Positions 11,989 to 23,650 of a stretch of DNA of 64,000 nucleotides are shown one piece after another. A program made the position numbers and the translations under genes. Source of the DNA: Sinohyriopsis cumingii (Eukaryota > Mollusca > Bivalvia > Unionida > Unionidae); contig CM068832.1 of the NCBI GenBank assembly GCA_028554795.2, positions 89,646,511 to 89,710,510 of the forward strand, read 5' to 3'. Every line of letters begins with the position of its first letter. The first letter of the stretch is position 1. The notes beneath the pieces are model-generated. The model was not told where the DNA came from and ran no database searches. It saw only the letters and a program-made list of their open reading frames with translations.

Positions 11989-12486
11989 CTACTGTGAACA
12001 GGGATGACAATGTTGTGAATGAAATTGTGATTTCCACTGTTGGAAGTCATTAGGCCATTGATGGACACTACGTTTCCTAGCTAAAGACAAAAGATAAGCA
12101 TAATGGTCACAAAACCATCGATCTACTTTCTCATCATTTCTAGAAGAAAATAAGTCACTAAATATTCTAAAGAATATCCCAGACTGCGATGATGCAGAAA
12201 ATACAGACAATATTGTCCACACACCGAGGAATATTTGCCTTCTAATCTCACATTTTTGAATCGTGTGGTCTGAGCATTTCTTCTCATAAAGTCAATGATA
12301 TCGTCTTCCTGGGAGATGACTGTTGTCCGTGTTGATCACATAAGCTTGATGGTCTTAAGGTTTGCGATGACGGAGTTCATCTTTAGCACATACGACATGA
12401 TTCCAAGAAGCAGTATACGAACTGTGGTTGAACAGATAATAAAGTTCCCAGGCATCTATGTTTGTGTTCTTTTTCTTCACAGCTAA
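11989..12486 (-). pseudogene. Adenain-like (C5) cysteine protease, Polinton type, broken
   Basis: Remnant of the maturation protease that cleaves capsid precursors in adenoviruses and Polintons. Reading down the minus strand, short frames give a PGNFII segment near 12445, then SWNHVVCAKDE near 12400 (likely catalytic His), then DDIIDFMRRN and, at about 12235-12185, a VCGQYCLYFLHHR block that matches the catalytic Cys region of the family, with an upstream basic FKNVRLEG segment. The tail (NDEKVDRWFCDHY) is in yet another frame and ends in TGA at 11989. At least three frame changes and several stops make it non-functional. It follows the capsid and the Cys-motif protein in the same direction and is followed by a polyadenylation signal. 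The CGQYCLYFL block is the strongest evidence; the His assignment is less sure. Confidence 0.7.
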
Positions 12487-12878
12487 TGATAAGTGATGAC
12501 TTCGATCCAGATGTTCTCTTGGAAAATGTTTGACAAGTAAAGGGGTACTAGATCCGACTTCGGACCCTGGTTCACGATAGCTTCGATGCGACGGATCTCC
12601 AGAGGAGTTAATGTTGGACAAGAATGTTCACGGAAGCCTTGATACCACTGATGAAGCACGTATTCTATCACGATGAGACTCCAAGCTTTTTCCAGATACT
12701 CGTCCAATTTTTCTTCTTGACTCAGCATCAGGCATTTATCGTGTTGAATTTGACTAGGATGATCGTTTTGACATCCATAGCAATCTTTCTTGACCAATTC
12801 TTTCATTTTATCTCCCAGCACTGTAGCAAAACAGGAGACTAAATGGGCTTCTTGTTCTGGCCATCGGGACTTCATCAT
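12483..12878 (-). CDS. Conserved-looking protein with a CYGC...HPSQ...H.KC motif
   Basis: An uninterrupted 131-codon frame starting at a true ATG (12878). Residues about 32-50 contain CYGCQNDHPSQIQHDKC, a compact Cys/His pattern that could bind zinc. The rest is predicted helical and Trp/Tyr-rich (WSLIVIEYVLHQWYQGFREH). I associate this motif with small proteins encoded beside F54H12.2-like capsid genes in invertebrate virus-like elements, but I cannot name a function. It sits between the capsid gene and the protease on the same strand, and the protease coding signal begins within a few bases of its stop, so the two may be fused or overlapping in the intact element. Confidence 0.6.
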   Translation of the reverse strand: MMKSRWPEQEAHLVSCFATVLGDKMKELVKKDCYGCQNDHPSQIQHDKCLMLSQEEKLDEYLEKAWSLIVIEYVLHQWYQGFREHSCPTLTPLEIRRIEAIVNQGPKSDLVPLYLSNIFQENIWIEVITYH

Positions 12879-12999
12879 GATGACTTTTTCGTCTTGGTCT
12901 TGATGTTCTCATTCCATGGTCTCCTCACATTCCATGTCCAAAGTTTCTCCACTAGGTAAAGAGGGATAACAGTCTTCCATGGCTTCTAATAGTCTATAA

Positions 13000-14056
13000 T
13001 GACTTCTCTTAAACTGTTGATTTATATCGTATTGTCGAATTATGCATGCAGGATGTCGTTTGCCGTTTCATCAGGGTATCAATTTGCAAACTGAATTTCC
13101 ACACGAATCTGACCGGATTTTATAGGGTGGACACGTCCCTCGTCGCTGCCTTGGTCTGGAGTGAAATCAAAATCCCACAAAGCATAGCCTCCTTCATAAT
13201 CCTCGTACGTAATGCGATGACTGGTGTTGGTTCCTAACTGTCCGGTGGATTCGTGCAGGGACAAATATGACCTCAATTAATTATTCTGGGCAAAGTTAGG
13301 TTCGTAAGGTCGGGTACATAAGGTTTTGCCATCGCGGCTGGACACGCCAAAGTGTTGAAAACAAAACGGTTTTCGTCGGAGGCTCCACTGAAGGCTGAAT
13401 TCTCGACCATACCAATGATTAAACGTTTGGGTAACTGACTTTGGAACAGATGATCTTCGATCATGGATCGCTGACCCCTGGGAATGGTGAACGTCGTATC
13501 GGATACTTGGCAGTCATTCTGCTCAACGTGTGGCTGATGTCGTTTCCCACTTTAGGTAACACTTCCACACGTCGTACGTAGAGCCTGGCTTCCTCGATGA
13601 CAGTTTTGCAATTGTCAGCAGCAGCATTAGCCAACAAATGAAAACTGCTGCGATTGAGTCTCAGGCGGACATCCACAGCGTTCAGCAAATACTTGTCTTG
13701 CAACCACATGTCCAAATGCAAGCGATCCATCACTTCTACACTTCGGCTTCCAGTAATTTTCTTTTTAAGCTCTTTAAGCCCCTCATTTTCCGCATCTAAG
13801 ATTTTAAACTTGTTTCGTGTGTCAGGTTTCCATACCACACAGACATCCATATGGGTGTTAGTGGCTTCTTTTCCGTACGTCAAGAGATTTTCCAGGTACG
13901 CCCGATAAGAGTAAGTATCCATGCTGCTACTGACTAGTTTGATATTCTTAGTACTAATCCACTGAGATGAACAAGGAATGCATGAAATTGTTGACGAGAG
14001 CTATTACCTCATCGCCATCTAGGTCTAGTGCAAGTAACTGATATAAAAATCGATTA
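13000..14056 (-). pseudogene. F54H12.2-like capsid protein gene, broken and truncated by the gap
   Basis: Minus-strand remnant of a capsid-type protein seen in Polinton/adintovirus-like elements and annotated in animal genomes as F54H12.2-like; a jelly-roll virion protein is the usual interpretation. Next to the gap is NNFMHSLF (N-terminal region). Then, after a frame change, come TYSYRAYLENLLTYGKEA, DRLHLDMWLQDKYLLNAVDV, VIEEARLYVRRV and KYPIRR (13461-13922); next QLPKRLIIGMVENSAFSG (13273-13464); then YEGGYALWDFDFTPDQ (13079-13276). These blocks are in the expected order but in different frames, with stops between them. The N-terminal part is lost in the 100-N gap. Sequence similarity is strong; the structural role is family knowledge. 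Confidence 0.8.
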
Positions 14057-14156
14057 NNNNNNNNNNNNNNNNNNNNNNNNNNNNNNNNNNNNNNNNNNNN
14101 NNNNNNNNNNNNNNNNNNNNNNNNNNNNNNNNNNNNNNNNNNNNNNNNNNNNNNNN
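14057..14156. other. Assembly gap of 100 N
   Basis: Exactly 100 N, a conventional placeholder for a gap of unknown size. It interrupts the N-terminal part of the capsid gene. The distance and even the order between the flanks are not guaranteed. Confidence 1.
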
Positions 14157-14676
14157 TTTTTAAGGTAGAAGGCATGAACCTAATTATCACAAGCCTAGCA
14201 TTTATAAATTTACACATAAGCTAAATCTATAATGTGGTTCAGATTTACTTTGAGTTAGGCATGGAAATAGGTTGGCTTGTTGGTGACTGCCTGTCACAGT
14301 TAGATGAGCATTGGAGATCATATGCGTAACTTAGTCTGCAAATGAGCTGCCGACTTTTATTTGTGTCTGCTACAGAGGTAAATATAAAAAAATCTTGATG
14401 GTAGAGGGGTGATGAAAAGTATGCTAATTTGTTATAGTACTAGTGAACTTTATTCATGCATAAGGCACATACTGATTCTTTTAGTTGCCTTGTCACAGAA
14501 AAATATTGAAAATAGCTATTTCTAGTAAAAAATGAATGTAAAATGTACCTGCATCCTTTGACCCTACCAGAACCAAACTAAAAGCTCAAATTTGTGCAGC
14601 TGCTTTTGCTCATCACAAACATAATTGGGAGTATAACTGCTAACCCTACCCTCTAGCACACATTTCATTCATTCAT
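14157..14676. other. Non-coding stretch between the gap and the LINE 3' end
   Basis: No coding signal on either strand and no viral-type motif. The sequence resembles the host-like DNA at 21.9-24.4 kb. Just before the LINE 3' end is a short (ATTC)n run at about 14664-14675, which is the LINE tail. Confidence 0.5.
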
Positions 14677-15923
14677 TGGATTAAAGTCACGTGCACCTTT
14701 CGGTATGTGCGACTGTTTAGTTTGTACACGCTTGTGTACTTTTTGAATTTAGCGATTAACTTATACAATGCCCCCAAGCAAGCAAGCCGAAGCCCAGGTG
14801 CCCCAAAAGGTCCCGCCCAGGCTCTCATCGCTGCAACCTTCTCCATCGTTGTACTCCGTTGGTGGTCTGTTTCTGCATCCTGCATCTCCTTCCTCTCTCA
14901 TTTCAGGCAGTAACCGAAGCACACCAGCAGCAGTATTATGAAATTTTCGTTGCAATCAATGCCCAGTTCCCTATATTTATTGGGCTATTCCTGTACTATC
15001 TTGCCAAACATGTGATTGTCACATACGCTTCAGATATTCCTGAGTTGTGAATTTTCCTATCTTTTGTAAGGTCTATTAAATTTTGTGTACTTTGCGTACT
15101 TGAATTTTCCGAAAATTTTTTCACATCTAGTAGGCTTTTAGTAGCCCTTTATTTTGTTTTGGAGATCTCAATTTGGTTAAGTATTTCGTACGTGTGGCTT
15201 TAAACCAATCAGTGTGTTTCAGGGCCAGTAAGTTGTTGGTCAAAAGAGGGCTTTCGTGGGTCAGAATGAAAGCCCTATGTGGTAAAATTTGTTTGTAAAA
15301 AAAGAAAAAAAAAAAGAAAAGAAAAGAAAAAAAAGGTGGGTAGGGAGTGTGTATGCTATATTTGTGTGATGGCTATAGACATTTTTGTTCGTTTTTCTGC
15401 TTTTCCCACATATCCCGACAACACACATTCACGCTCACTTTCTCATTCACACTTATAAGTAGATGTGGGGGGGGGGGTGGCCTTATTTCTTTTGTTTGAT
15501 TTCGGGAAGGCAATTCTTTTCATACTGGGGGGTGGGGGTGGTTTGATTATTTGAGGCATACTCTTTTCATTGTTTCTGCCTTCATTCCCCAAGGTCTGCA
15601 AGTGTCCTGTTCTTTCTTCTTTTACTGCCTTAGGACGTTTAACTTCATCCTGTGCCTTTTCCTGCTCTTCTTTATTTCAGCTCTTTCTGCCTTATCCCGT
15701 GTCCGTTTCTATTTTGGTCTTCTCGTCCTTTTGATACTGCCATGTTCGCCGTGAGATGTTTTCTTCGAGGGAGGTGGTTTGATTGCCTTTGTTTCCCTTC
15801 GCTTTGACCACTTGGCTATTTACCTGTTATTTTTGTTTAGCTTAGCTATTTGTGATTTATTTTAATGTATATTTTTTTTATTTTTATTTTTTTTTATTTT
15901 TTTTTTTTTTTTTTGATCCTACG

Positions 15924-16345
15924 GGACCTAGCATGCCGTTATAATTCCGAAACAGTGATTTTGTAATATTTTGTCCTTATCTGGTTTTTATTGTTCGGGT
16001 TATGATCGGCTGTGCCAGTCTGTGAACCCACGATACCGAGCCGGCCATCACAATTCCCAAACAGTGATTTGTAATATTTTGACTGGTCTTTGATTTACTT
16101 TTTAATATTTTTTTTTTTTGTTTTTTTTTTTTTTTTTTTTTTTTTCATTTTTTTCTTTTTTTTTTTTTTTTTTTGAACCTACGGGGCCTAGCATGCCATT
16201 ATAATTCCAAAACAGTGATTTTGTAATATTCGTCCTTATCTGGTTTTTATTGTTCGGGTTATGAGCGGCGGTGTCAGTCTGTGAACCCACTAGCCCGAGC
16301 CGGCCGTCACAATTCCCAAACAGTGATTTGTAATATTTTGATTGG
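15924..16345. repeat. Duplicated about 160-bp block in the LINE 3' UTR
   Basis: Two copies (about 15924-16085 and 16181-16345) share GACCTAGCATGCC, TTATCTGGTTTTTATTG, a GTGAACCCAC block and CAATTCCCAAACAGTGATT. They are separated by a T-homopolymer tract. A single related block is present in the other LINE at about 8815-8935, so the duplication arose in this lineage. Confidence 0.85.
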
Positions 16346-16432
16346 TTTTTTTCTTTTTTGGTTCGATCTTTTAGGTTTATTGGTTTTAATTTCTTTACAT
16401 GGTCTCTCTTTATACCCAACCCTTCATTCGGT

Positions 16433-19400
16433 TTAGATTTGTCCCCTTTTGCCTATTTTGTTAATGAATGTCATGATGTTATTATAGGTCATTCCTATGT
16501 TATTGTTTTTTGCCACAAGTAACTCCGGGTATGTCCACCGTTCTCCTATTTGTTCCTGTTGAGATTTTAGTTCGGCCCTTTCCTGGTTGTATTTGGGGCA
16601 TATATTTATTAAGTGTGCGATTGTTTCTGGAGTTGGGCAGTAGGGGCAGTTTTCGGTTGGTCCCCTTTTTATGTGTTTCCCTGCGCATCCTGCCAATAGT
16701 GTTTTACCTGTTCTTATTCTATTTATTATTGTTATATCGTATGGATTTTTGAAGGTCGGACTTTCGACTTTTCTACTTACTTTTTTCATCATCATGTGTA
16801 TTAGACTGTTTGCATCCGATTTTTCCCATAGCTCTTGCCACATGTCATTGATCTTGTCCCATGTTATTGATTTCAGTGACGCTGTATGCTATATTTTGGG
16901 CTTTTGGTTCGTTTGTGGCGTTTTTTGCTTCTGCATCTGCTTTGTCATTGCCTGGGATTATGGATGTGAGAGGGTATCCATACGAATTCAACGTGTTTGT
17001 TGTTTTTTTCAATCTCTTTAAGTAGCGATCTTGCATGATTAATCATATTAGGTCTGCTCTTGGATTGGTCTGTTGCTAACGATTGTAGTACACTGTAAGA
17101 GTCGCTTAGAATGACTGCCTTAGTTGTGGGGTATGTTTTGACGTATGTTAATGCCATTAGTATTGCCATGAATTCTACCGTGTATATAGCGCATTGGTCT
17201 GGGAGTCTTTTTCCAACGGCGACATCTAATTTTGGGATCACTATCCCTGCTGCAGTTTTATTTGGATTTTTGGTTTTTGATCCATCTGCGAAGATTTGCG
17301 TGTATGTCTCGTATTTGTTGTCAATGTACGTTAGTATTGATGCTCTTAGTCCTATCGGGTCATTTTGTTTTTGTCCTAGTTTACGTAAGCTAAGATCTAT
17401 TTGTGGTGTGGGACAGGTCCACGGGGGGTCTGGGTAGTACCTTATTTTTTCTGGGTTGATATTTGCGATTTGAAATTTCCTTTTTAATTCTATAATTATT
17501 TTCCCACTAGGTATTTTTTTATTTTTTCCTTTTGTATCGAATGGTTTGTCGCATGCTAAGAGGGCTTGTAGCGTGAGGTGGTTGGGTTGGTGTATTGATA
17601 TTCGAGTCGAGTATCGCAGCATCAATTCCTTCCGCCTTAGGTCTAGCGGGGGTTCTCCTACTATTATTAAGATATCTTGTGTGGGGGTACCATTTAGGAC
17701 GCCGGTGCATACCCTTAGCGCTTTTGATTGGACTGTGTCTAGTTTCTTTAGTAACGTGGCGTTCGCCGCTCCATATACCTGGCAACCGTAGTCCAATTTT
17801 GCTCTTATAAGTGCTCTATATAGGGTAACGAGTGTTTTTTGATCAACCCCCCAATTCACCCCTCTGAGGTTTCTGTGGAGGTTGATGTCTCGTTTGCACT
17901 TCGTTACGAGTTCTTGGATATGAGCTGCCCACGTGAGTTCGTGGTCGAATACCATACCTAGGAGTGTCGCTTGTTTTTCGAATTTGATGGGTACCCCCTT
18001 TAGGGTTAAGTTTGGAGTGGGTGGGGGGTGGCCACCTCCCGGATTGAAAACTATGCCTACTGTTTTTAGAGGTGACAATTTAAATCCCCATTTATCTGTC
18101 CAATTTCCTATATCGTTTAGTCCTTTTTGTAAGTGCTTGGTCGTTTCTCTGCTGGCTGGGTTGCCAGTTTTCCATACGGCGCTGTCATCAGCGAATTGGG
18201 ATAAGTCAAGGTGGTTGGGTTTTACCGCTGTTTCCAGGTCGTTTATCATTATATTAAATAAAGTTGGGCTGATTACGCTTCATTGTGGCGTGCCATTTTC
18301 CAGTTTGTATCGTTCGGAGTAGTCTTGTCCTAGTCTGACTTGTATCTTTCTATCGGTTAGGAAGTTAGCAATAAATTTGTATATATTGCCAGTTATTCCG
18401 TATGGTTTAAGTTTACTTATCAGTCCCTTAGTCCACATTAGATCATATGCTTTTTCCATGTCTAAGAAGATGGCTGTAACATATCTGGATTTTTAAAATT
18501 TTTCTCTAGATGCTAATTTGACAGCGGTTTCTAGTCTCATGAGTTGGTCTATTGTGCTTCGGTAGTTGCGAAACCCGCTCTGTGTATTAGCTAGTAGTCC
18601 TTTGCTTTCTAAATGGTATTTCAGCCTGTTGTTTACCATAGTTTCCATTATTTTACATATATTGTCTGTTAGTGATATGGGCCTGTATGATTTTATATTG
18701 CTTGAGGGTTTTCCAGGCTTAAGAATCGGGACCACTACTGCCTTTTTCCATCTTATAGGTATGGTACCGGTTTCCCATATTTTATTAATGAGGTTAAGTG
18801 CAATTGTGACAAGTTTTTTGGGTAGGTTCTTGTACATTTCATACCCCAAAGTATCCTCCCCGGGGGATGTGGTCTTTTTTGCCGGCGAGGGCCTTTCTCC
18901 ATTCGGCTTCTGTAAACGGAAGGTTTAGTGGGCCGTCATTATTTCCTGCTTCCTTTATGTTGTCAGAGTTGCTTTCCTCAAATTGCCTTTTATGATTTTT
19001 AAACTTATCCTCTAAGTTGGTATTGCTACACATGTTGGCGAAATAGTTTGCGAATAATTCTGCCTTATGTTTGTTGTTTTGTCCAGGTATGTTGGGGGTT
19101 ATTGATTTAGTTTTGCCTCTCATTTTTTTAATTCTTTGCCACACCTCCTTCGATTTTGTGTTAATATCTAGTTTTGAGCAGAATTCTCTCCATGAGTTTT
19201 GTTTAGCTATCATAATAGTTTGTTTGGCAGTTTTTTCCTTTTCCTTGTAGTAGTTAAAGTCCCTATTATTTTTAGTTCTTTTGAATTTGTTTAGAGCTCT
19301 TTTTTTCTCTTTAATTGCTATTTTACATTCATTATTCCACCAGGGCACCGTGGGTTTGGGTGCTACTCCTTTAGTTTTAGGAATTGTTTCTTGGGCCATT

Positions 19401-20257
19401 GTGTTAATGGTTTCTATTAATTTGTCATTAAAGGTGTCAATGTCCCGGTGATATATGGTTTCTGGGTCGATTGAGTCACCTATCTGTTTGAACCTAATCC
19501 AGTTGGCCTGTTCGTATTTCCATCTTGGTGTGAAGGACGCTTTATTTTGAGGTATTCTAATTTGTATTTCTATATTTATAAGGTAATGGTCACTTCCCAT
19601 AGGGTCGCTTTCATCAACTTGCCAATCAGAAATGCCTGTTAATCTTGGTGTGCATAGAGATAGGTCTATTGCTGATGTGTGGCCTGTTCTGTCATCTATC
19701 CGGGTGTGCATTCCGTTGTTTAGAAAAACTAAGTTGCATTTTTGTGCCCATTTTTCTACAATTTTTCCTTTAATGTCCGTCTTTTGACTCCCCCATAGTT
19801 CATTGTGCGCATTGAAGTCCCCGCATATTACCACCCATTCTCCACAGTCTTTAATCATTTTGATTGTTTCGTCTGCACTTAAATTGCGCTGCTCATTTGT
19901 TTCATAGAGGTTAATGATTAGTACCTGCTTAGTTTGAGCGGTTATTTTGACTATCTGTATTTCGAAGTCATTGGGCGGTCTACTATCTGTTAATTTATGC
20001 ATTTCTGATGTAATTCCATCTCTAACAAAGGTTGCTAACCCCCCTCCTCTTGCTGTGGGGGATCGATGCTTTAGGTATTTGGTGTTGTAGCCTATGATGT
20101 TTGGGATACGTGAGGTATCATTTAGGTGGGTTTCCTGTATGCATATAACATCTGGTTTTCTTTCCTGTTCAAGTATTTTGTTATTTAGTTGGTCAGCGTG
20201 GGCCCTAAGGCCGCGTGCATTCCATTGCCATATTTTGATTTCTGCTCTGGAATCCAT
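16433..20257 (-). pseudogene. LINE ORF2: endonuclease, reverse transcriptase, RNase H, C-terminal CCHC
   Basis: Starts at ATG 20257. The endonuclease domain shows IWQWNARGL, CIQETHL, GDFNAHNELWG and GSDHYLI (20257 to about 19550). The frame shifts at an A6 run near 18865. RT follows with VPILKPGKPSSNIKSYRPIS, AIFLDMEKAYDLMW and FADDSAVW; a TAA interrupts at about 18494, and a TGA replaces a Gly codon in the GTPQ-SVISP block near 18285. RNase H shows FADGSKTKN, YTVEFMAILMAL and ILSDSYSVLQSL, with a frame change near 16950 before GNDKADAEAKNA. The C-terminus has CPYCPTPETIAHLINIC, a CCHC-type finger usual in I-like elements. About four disruptions make it inactive, but domain order and length fit the family. 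It would make the cDNA at a nicked chromosomal target. Confidence 0.9.
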
Positions 20258-20344
20258 CTCTAGTGCAAAAAGTCTTAATAGTTTGTTTAATTTACTGTTG
20301 TTTTCGTTTTATGCGTGTTTCCTACCAGTGAGGGTGCTACCTAT

Positions 20345-21697
20345 TTATTTTGTTTTTGGTATCCTGATTTTTGTTTTGGCCTGCTTATAGTTTACCCCAT
20401 GGGAGATCATATATTCGACTATTAGGGCTTCTCTAAGAGCCCTGGGGCATTCTGCGTGGTTTGGTTTGTGGTTACCACTACAGTTAGCGCAGTGCTGATT
20501 GGTGGCGCTACATGTTTTCCGGTCTGGGTGGTGAAGACCACATTGATTGCACCGGAATAGGTTTCCGCAACTCTTAGAGTAATGCCCCCAATTTTTGCAG
20601 TTGCCACAGAACCGTGGTTTGTTTTTGAAAGCAAAAATTTTTTTAGCCTCGAGTTTTTCGGCTATTTTGATAGTTTCTGGGGTGGCGCCCTTAAAAAAGA
20701 GTACCACTGCAGTGCTATCCTTTCCCCTTCTTGTTTTTAGGCGGATTGCTTTCTCTACTTCCTGTCCTTTACTCCTTATGTAGTCTACTATTTCATTGGT
20801 TTTATTTTGAGTTGATACGTATATGACTCCTTTGTTGTGTGTTTTTGGGGGGTTTGGGTCTATGTGTTGTTTTGTTCTGTTGTGTCTAGTGACCTGAACA
20901 TTTATTTGGTCTATTCTTTCAATTTCCATATATTTGGCAATCTGTTGTTCAGTGGTGCATTTGATTATCAGCAAGTCGTCTCTAGTGCTTTTAAGCGTGA
21001 ATTCTCCTTGGTGATGTTTGTTCAATTGCCATGCTATGGTTTTAAAGGCTAACTTCGTTATTTTGGAATTTACTCCCTTGACGAAGAGAGTCAGTTCAGC
21101 GGGGTGTTTCTTGTTTTGGATATTTTGCAGACTGGTCTTTTTTCCCCTGGTGTTTGTCTCTTTAGCTGACTTTGTTTCGTTGTCCATAACCAGCTTGCTG
21201 GGTCTTGTATTCTGACAGTTAGTGTGTTCCTTATTCTTTCTAACTGGTATTTGGGATTTGGTTTTCCTATTATTCTTACCTTTTGTTGAGTCGTGTGTGA
21301 CTGCTTTATTTGTGGTAGGGTGAGGGCGTTCTGTTTCATCTAGTAGGTTCTCAGTTTGAGTCCCCTGGCTGCTAGTGTTTTTAACCAGCGTGGTCTGGGT
21401 TGTTTTTGTGCTTGTTGAGTATTGTTCCTCAGTTTGGGTACTCATGTCGGATGTAGTTTTGCGGTTACTCGGTAGATTGTCCACATTCTCGTTTACGCTT
21501 GGTGACAGGTAGAGTCTACTCATCGAGTCAGTTGGGGTCGAGTTGAAAATTGGCGTTAAGAACTGTATCTGTCGTTTTTCTCTTAGGGGGGATGAGACTG
21601 CTTCGGAGTAAGTTTGCCTTAGTTTATCTGCCTTTAGGTTGACCAGGCAGCTGAGATAACTATTTGATGATGTGACATTAATTTTGTTGTTATCCAT
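20345..21697 (-). CDS. LINE ORF1: nucleic-acid-binding protein with zinc knuckles
   Basis: An uninterrupted frame of about 450 codons. I chose the ATG at 21697 (MDNNKINV) because the longer frame upstream begins at TTG. The N-terminal half is Ser/Thr/Lys-rich and low-complexity. The middle has a compact domain (LTLFVKGVNSKITKLAFKTI, then IKCTTEQQIAKYMEIERI). The C-terminal part holds three zinc knuckles: CGNCKNWGHYSKSC, CNQCGLHHPDRKTC and CANCSGNHKPNHAEC. This is the usual ORF1 of I/Jockey-type LINEs, which coats the RNA in the ribonucleoprotein particle. It ends 87 bases before the ORF2 start. Confidence 0.9.
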   Translation of the reverse strand: MDNNKINVTSSNSYLSCLVNLKADKLRQTYSEAVSSPLREKRQIQFLTPIFNSTPTDSMSRLYLSPSVNENVDNLPSNRKTTSDMSTQTEEQYSTSTKTTQTTLVKNTSSQGTQTENLLDETERPHPTTNKAVTHDSTKGKNNRKTKSQIPVRKNKEHTNCQNTRPSKLVMDNETKSAKETNTRGKKTSLQNIQNKKHPAELTLFVKGVNSKITKLAFKTIAWQLNKHHQGEFTLKSTRDDLLIIKCTTEQQIAKYMEIERIDQINVQVTRHNRTKQHIDPNPPKTHNKGVIYVSTQNKTNEIVDYIRSKGQEVEKAIRLKTRRGKDSTAVVLFFKGATPETIKIAEKLEAKKIFAFKNKPRFCGNCKNWGHYSKSCGNLFRCNQCGLHHPDRKTCSATNQHCANCSGNHKPNHAECPRALREALIVEYMISHGVNYKQAKTKIRIPKTK

Positions 21698-21840
21698 CTT
21701 GAGTTTCTTTATTTGATGTAAGGTATATATGACGGGATATTTCTTTAGTTTTAATCCTGGGTTTGTTTTGATTTCTTGCAATTTATTTGAGTTTAATTCT
21801 AGCTTAAAGCTATCTGTCTTAACTATACTTTATTCTACTT

Positions 21841-23460
21841 AGTACTATGAAAAAGCAACAGCTGTAAGGGGATATGCAAATAGCTTTTATTCTGATTTGT
21901 GTAATTAATTATTATATTACTATTATCCAATTTAAACTTATTGAAAATTATTTTCTAGCCAAATGGTCAAAGTAAAAGGTTTTACTTACCCCGATCCAAT
22001 TTTCTTTTTAAGATCTTTAGAGTTTTTAAATACAGCCTTCTAATTATACAAGTTTCATTACATTGGTCAATAATTAGTCACATGTGATGACACTTGTAAC
22101 TAATCAAACCACAACAACTGAGAGCAGACTAAGCACTGATATTTATATGGTACAGTGGCAATATACAGTCTGTCTGCCGCAACACATGAAACAAACTGGA
22201 CAAATCTGAAAGCCTTGAATTTGACTTTATTTATCTGTATGGTAGAACAGAACCTGAGTTGAAAAGCTTTTAAAGAAAGACCTTGATATCAAACCTAATA
22301 ATAACTGCAGGAGTTATATTATGGATAATTAACCATTCTCTCAGTTTCAAACTGGGCATTCCATCCCATGGGGTTCTAAATGTAAACCAAGTGTAACTGA
22401 TATCCTAATGAACTGTAAAGACCATAGCAGCACAACAGCAGGGGACCAGGTATGTCCAGATCCAGAAATCACAGACCAGTTTCAAACTGATGATGAACCA
22501 CATAAAAATTACACATCTGCTAGAACTTATGTTATGAAGATAACTTAAATTGCATTATTATTAATCCTCCTCCTCACATTCATCATAATTGAGATGCATC
22601 ATATATGTTTTATTGTAAAATAGTTTATGCAACATAATTCAGTGAAGACCTTTGCTGCCAATTTACCAGTGAACCATTTGTTTCAATGAACATATTTTAT
22701 GTTGTAACAAGGAGCATCATTTAAACATTATGATACACTTATCATACCTGTATATGAAATCTTAATACTAACACTTATACTTGCAATACTACTACTAATA
22801 AAAACACCTGCATTGATAATTTGATTATGTTCAATTGGACTTGTATCTAAATGATCACCAGCTGTATGAAAAGACATATTTTAATATATAGATATTGGAT
22901 GGAATACTAGTTACCACAATTGAATAGTCATATGATAAATGATATATTATTTTAAACAATTTATATTTGCAGTGAAACATACTTTTACATTATTTTCACT
23001 TAAATTTCATTTATAGAGCAGTATACTCTGCATTCATTAAATTACTGAAATGGTTATAATACAACAACAAATACTGCAACTTCCAGAATCACAAAAATCA
23101 AAAGATATAAACAAAAACTTCCCTACATGTATCAACAGTTGTCACTTAATAGACAGAACTCTGAAGATTTAGAATAGGATGTTAACAAATTAGGTATTCA
23201 AGTTAAAAAGAAAAAAATACCAAGTAAGCTTACTACCAAAAAATCAAACAATAACAGTGAATTTTAGTACATTCCCAGGAAACAGAATATATGATTTTTC
23301 TTAACTTGATCTGATACATCTTAAATCTATAGAAAATGATTCATATTGTATGACTAAAATATTATGTAAACAAAAATTCCATCACTTTTTTCAGATGCAA
23401 CATGCATACCCCAACCCATCCTTCTTGATCATAAAGTATACCAGCATTCCACTATAAGAT
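21841..23460. other. Host-like AT-rich DNA without a gene
   Basis: Stops in all frames, no family signal, no repeat array. It separates the LINE from a SINE and from the right viral-type block, so it is either host DNA or a very decayed part of the element. Confidence 0.5.
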
Positions 23461-23650
23461 GGGGAGCTGTAGTGGCTCAGTGGTTAGCTTTCTGGACCTG
23501 TGAAATAAGGTAGGTTCAAATTCTACCATCAGACCAACCTGGGTTAGCTACCATGGTGTGTCCTTGGGCAAGGCACTATACTTAAAGTGCCTTGGCACTA
23601 AATAACTTACTTGTGTTGGTTTACCATAAAAGGCCAAACCAAACACAAAA
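23461..23650 (+). mobile_element. tRNA-derived SINE (family C)
   Basis: The head is tRNA-like: GTAGTGGCTCAGTGGTTAGC (A box region), then GGTTCAAATTC (B box). The body contains TGTGTCCTTGGGCAAGGCAC, a core found in animal SINEs, and the end is CCAAACCAAACAC plus an A-rich tail. No clear target-site duplication was found. Confidence 0.7.

Larger units (their letters stand above)
14677..21840 (-). mobile_element. Near full-length I-superfamily LINE (ORF1 + EN-RT-RNase H ORF2)
   Basis: Minus-strand non-LTR retrotransposon of the I superfamily (I/Nimb-like), recognised by a zinc-knuckle ORF1 (20345-21697), an ORF2 with APE endonuclease, RT and RNase H (16433-20257), and a long 3' UTR ending in AATCCAATG plus a (GAAT)n tail near 14664-14676. 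The 5' end is uncertain; about 140 bases precede the ORF1 start. The 3' UTR contains two T-homopolymer tracts and a duplicated block. I could not find a convincing target-site duplication. ORF2 has few disruptions, so the copy is fairly young compared with the LINE at 7419-11694. Confidence 0.9.

Noticed and set aside
13954-14217. An 87-codon ORF spanning the N gap
   Set aside because: The central residues are unknown; only the part left of the gap matches the capsid family, and the part right of it does not.
14660-21900. Target-site duplication of the long LINE
   Set aside because: No repeat longer than chance matches was found between the 3' tail flank and the presumed 5' end; the 5' boundary itself is uncertain.
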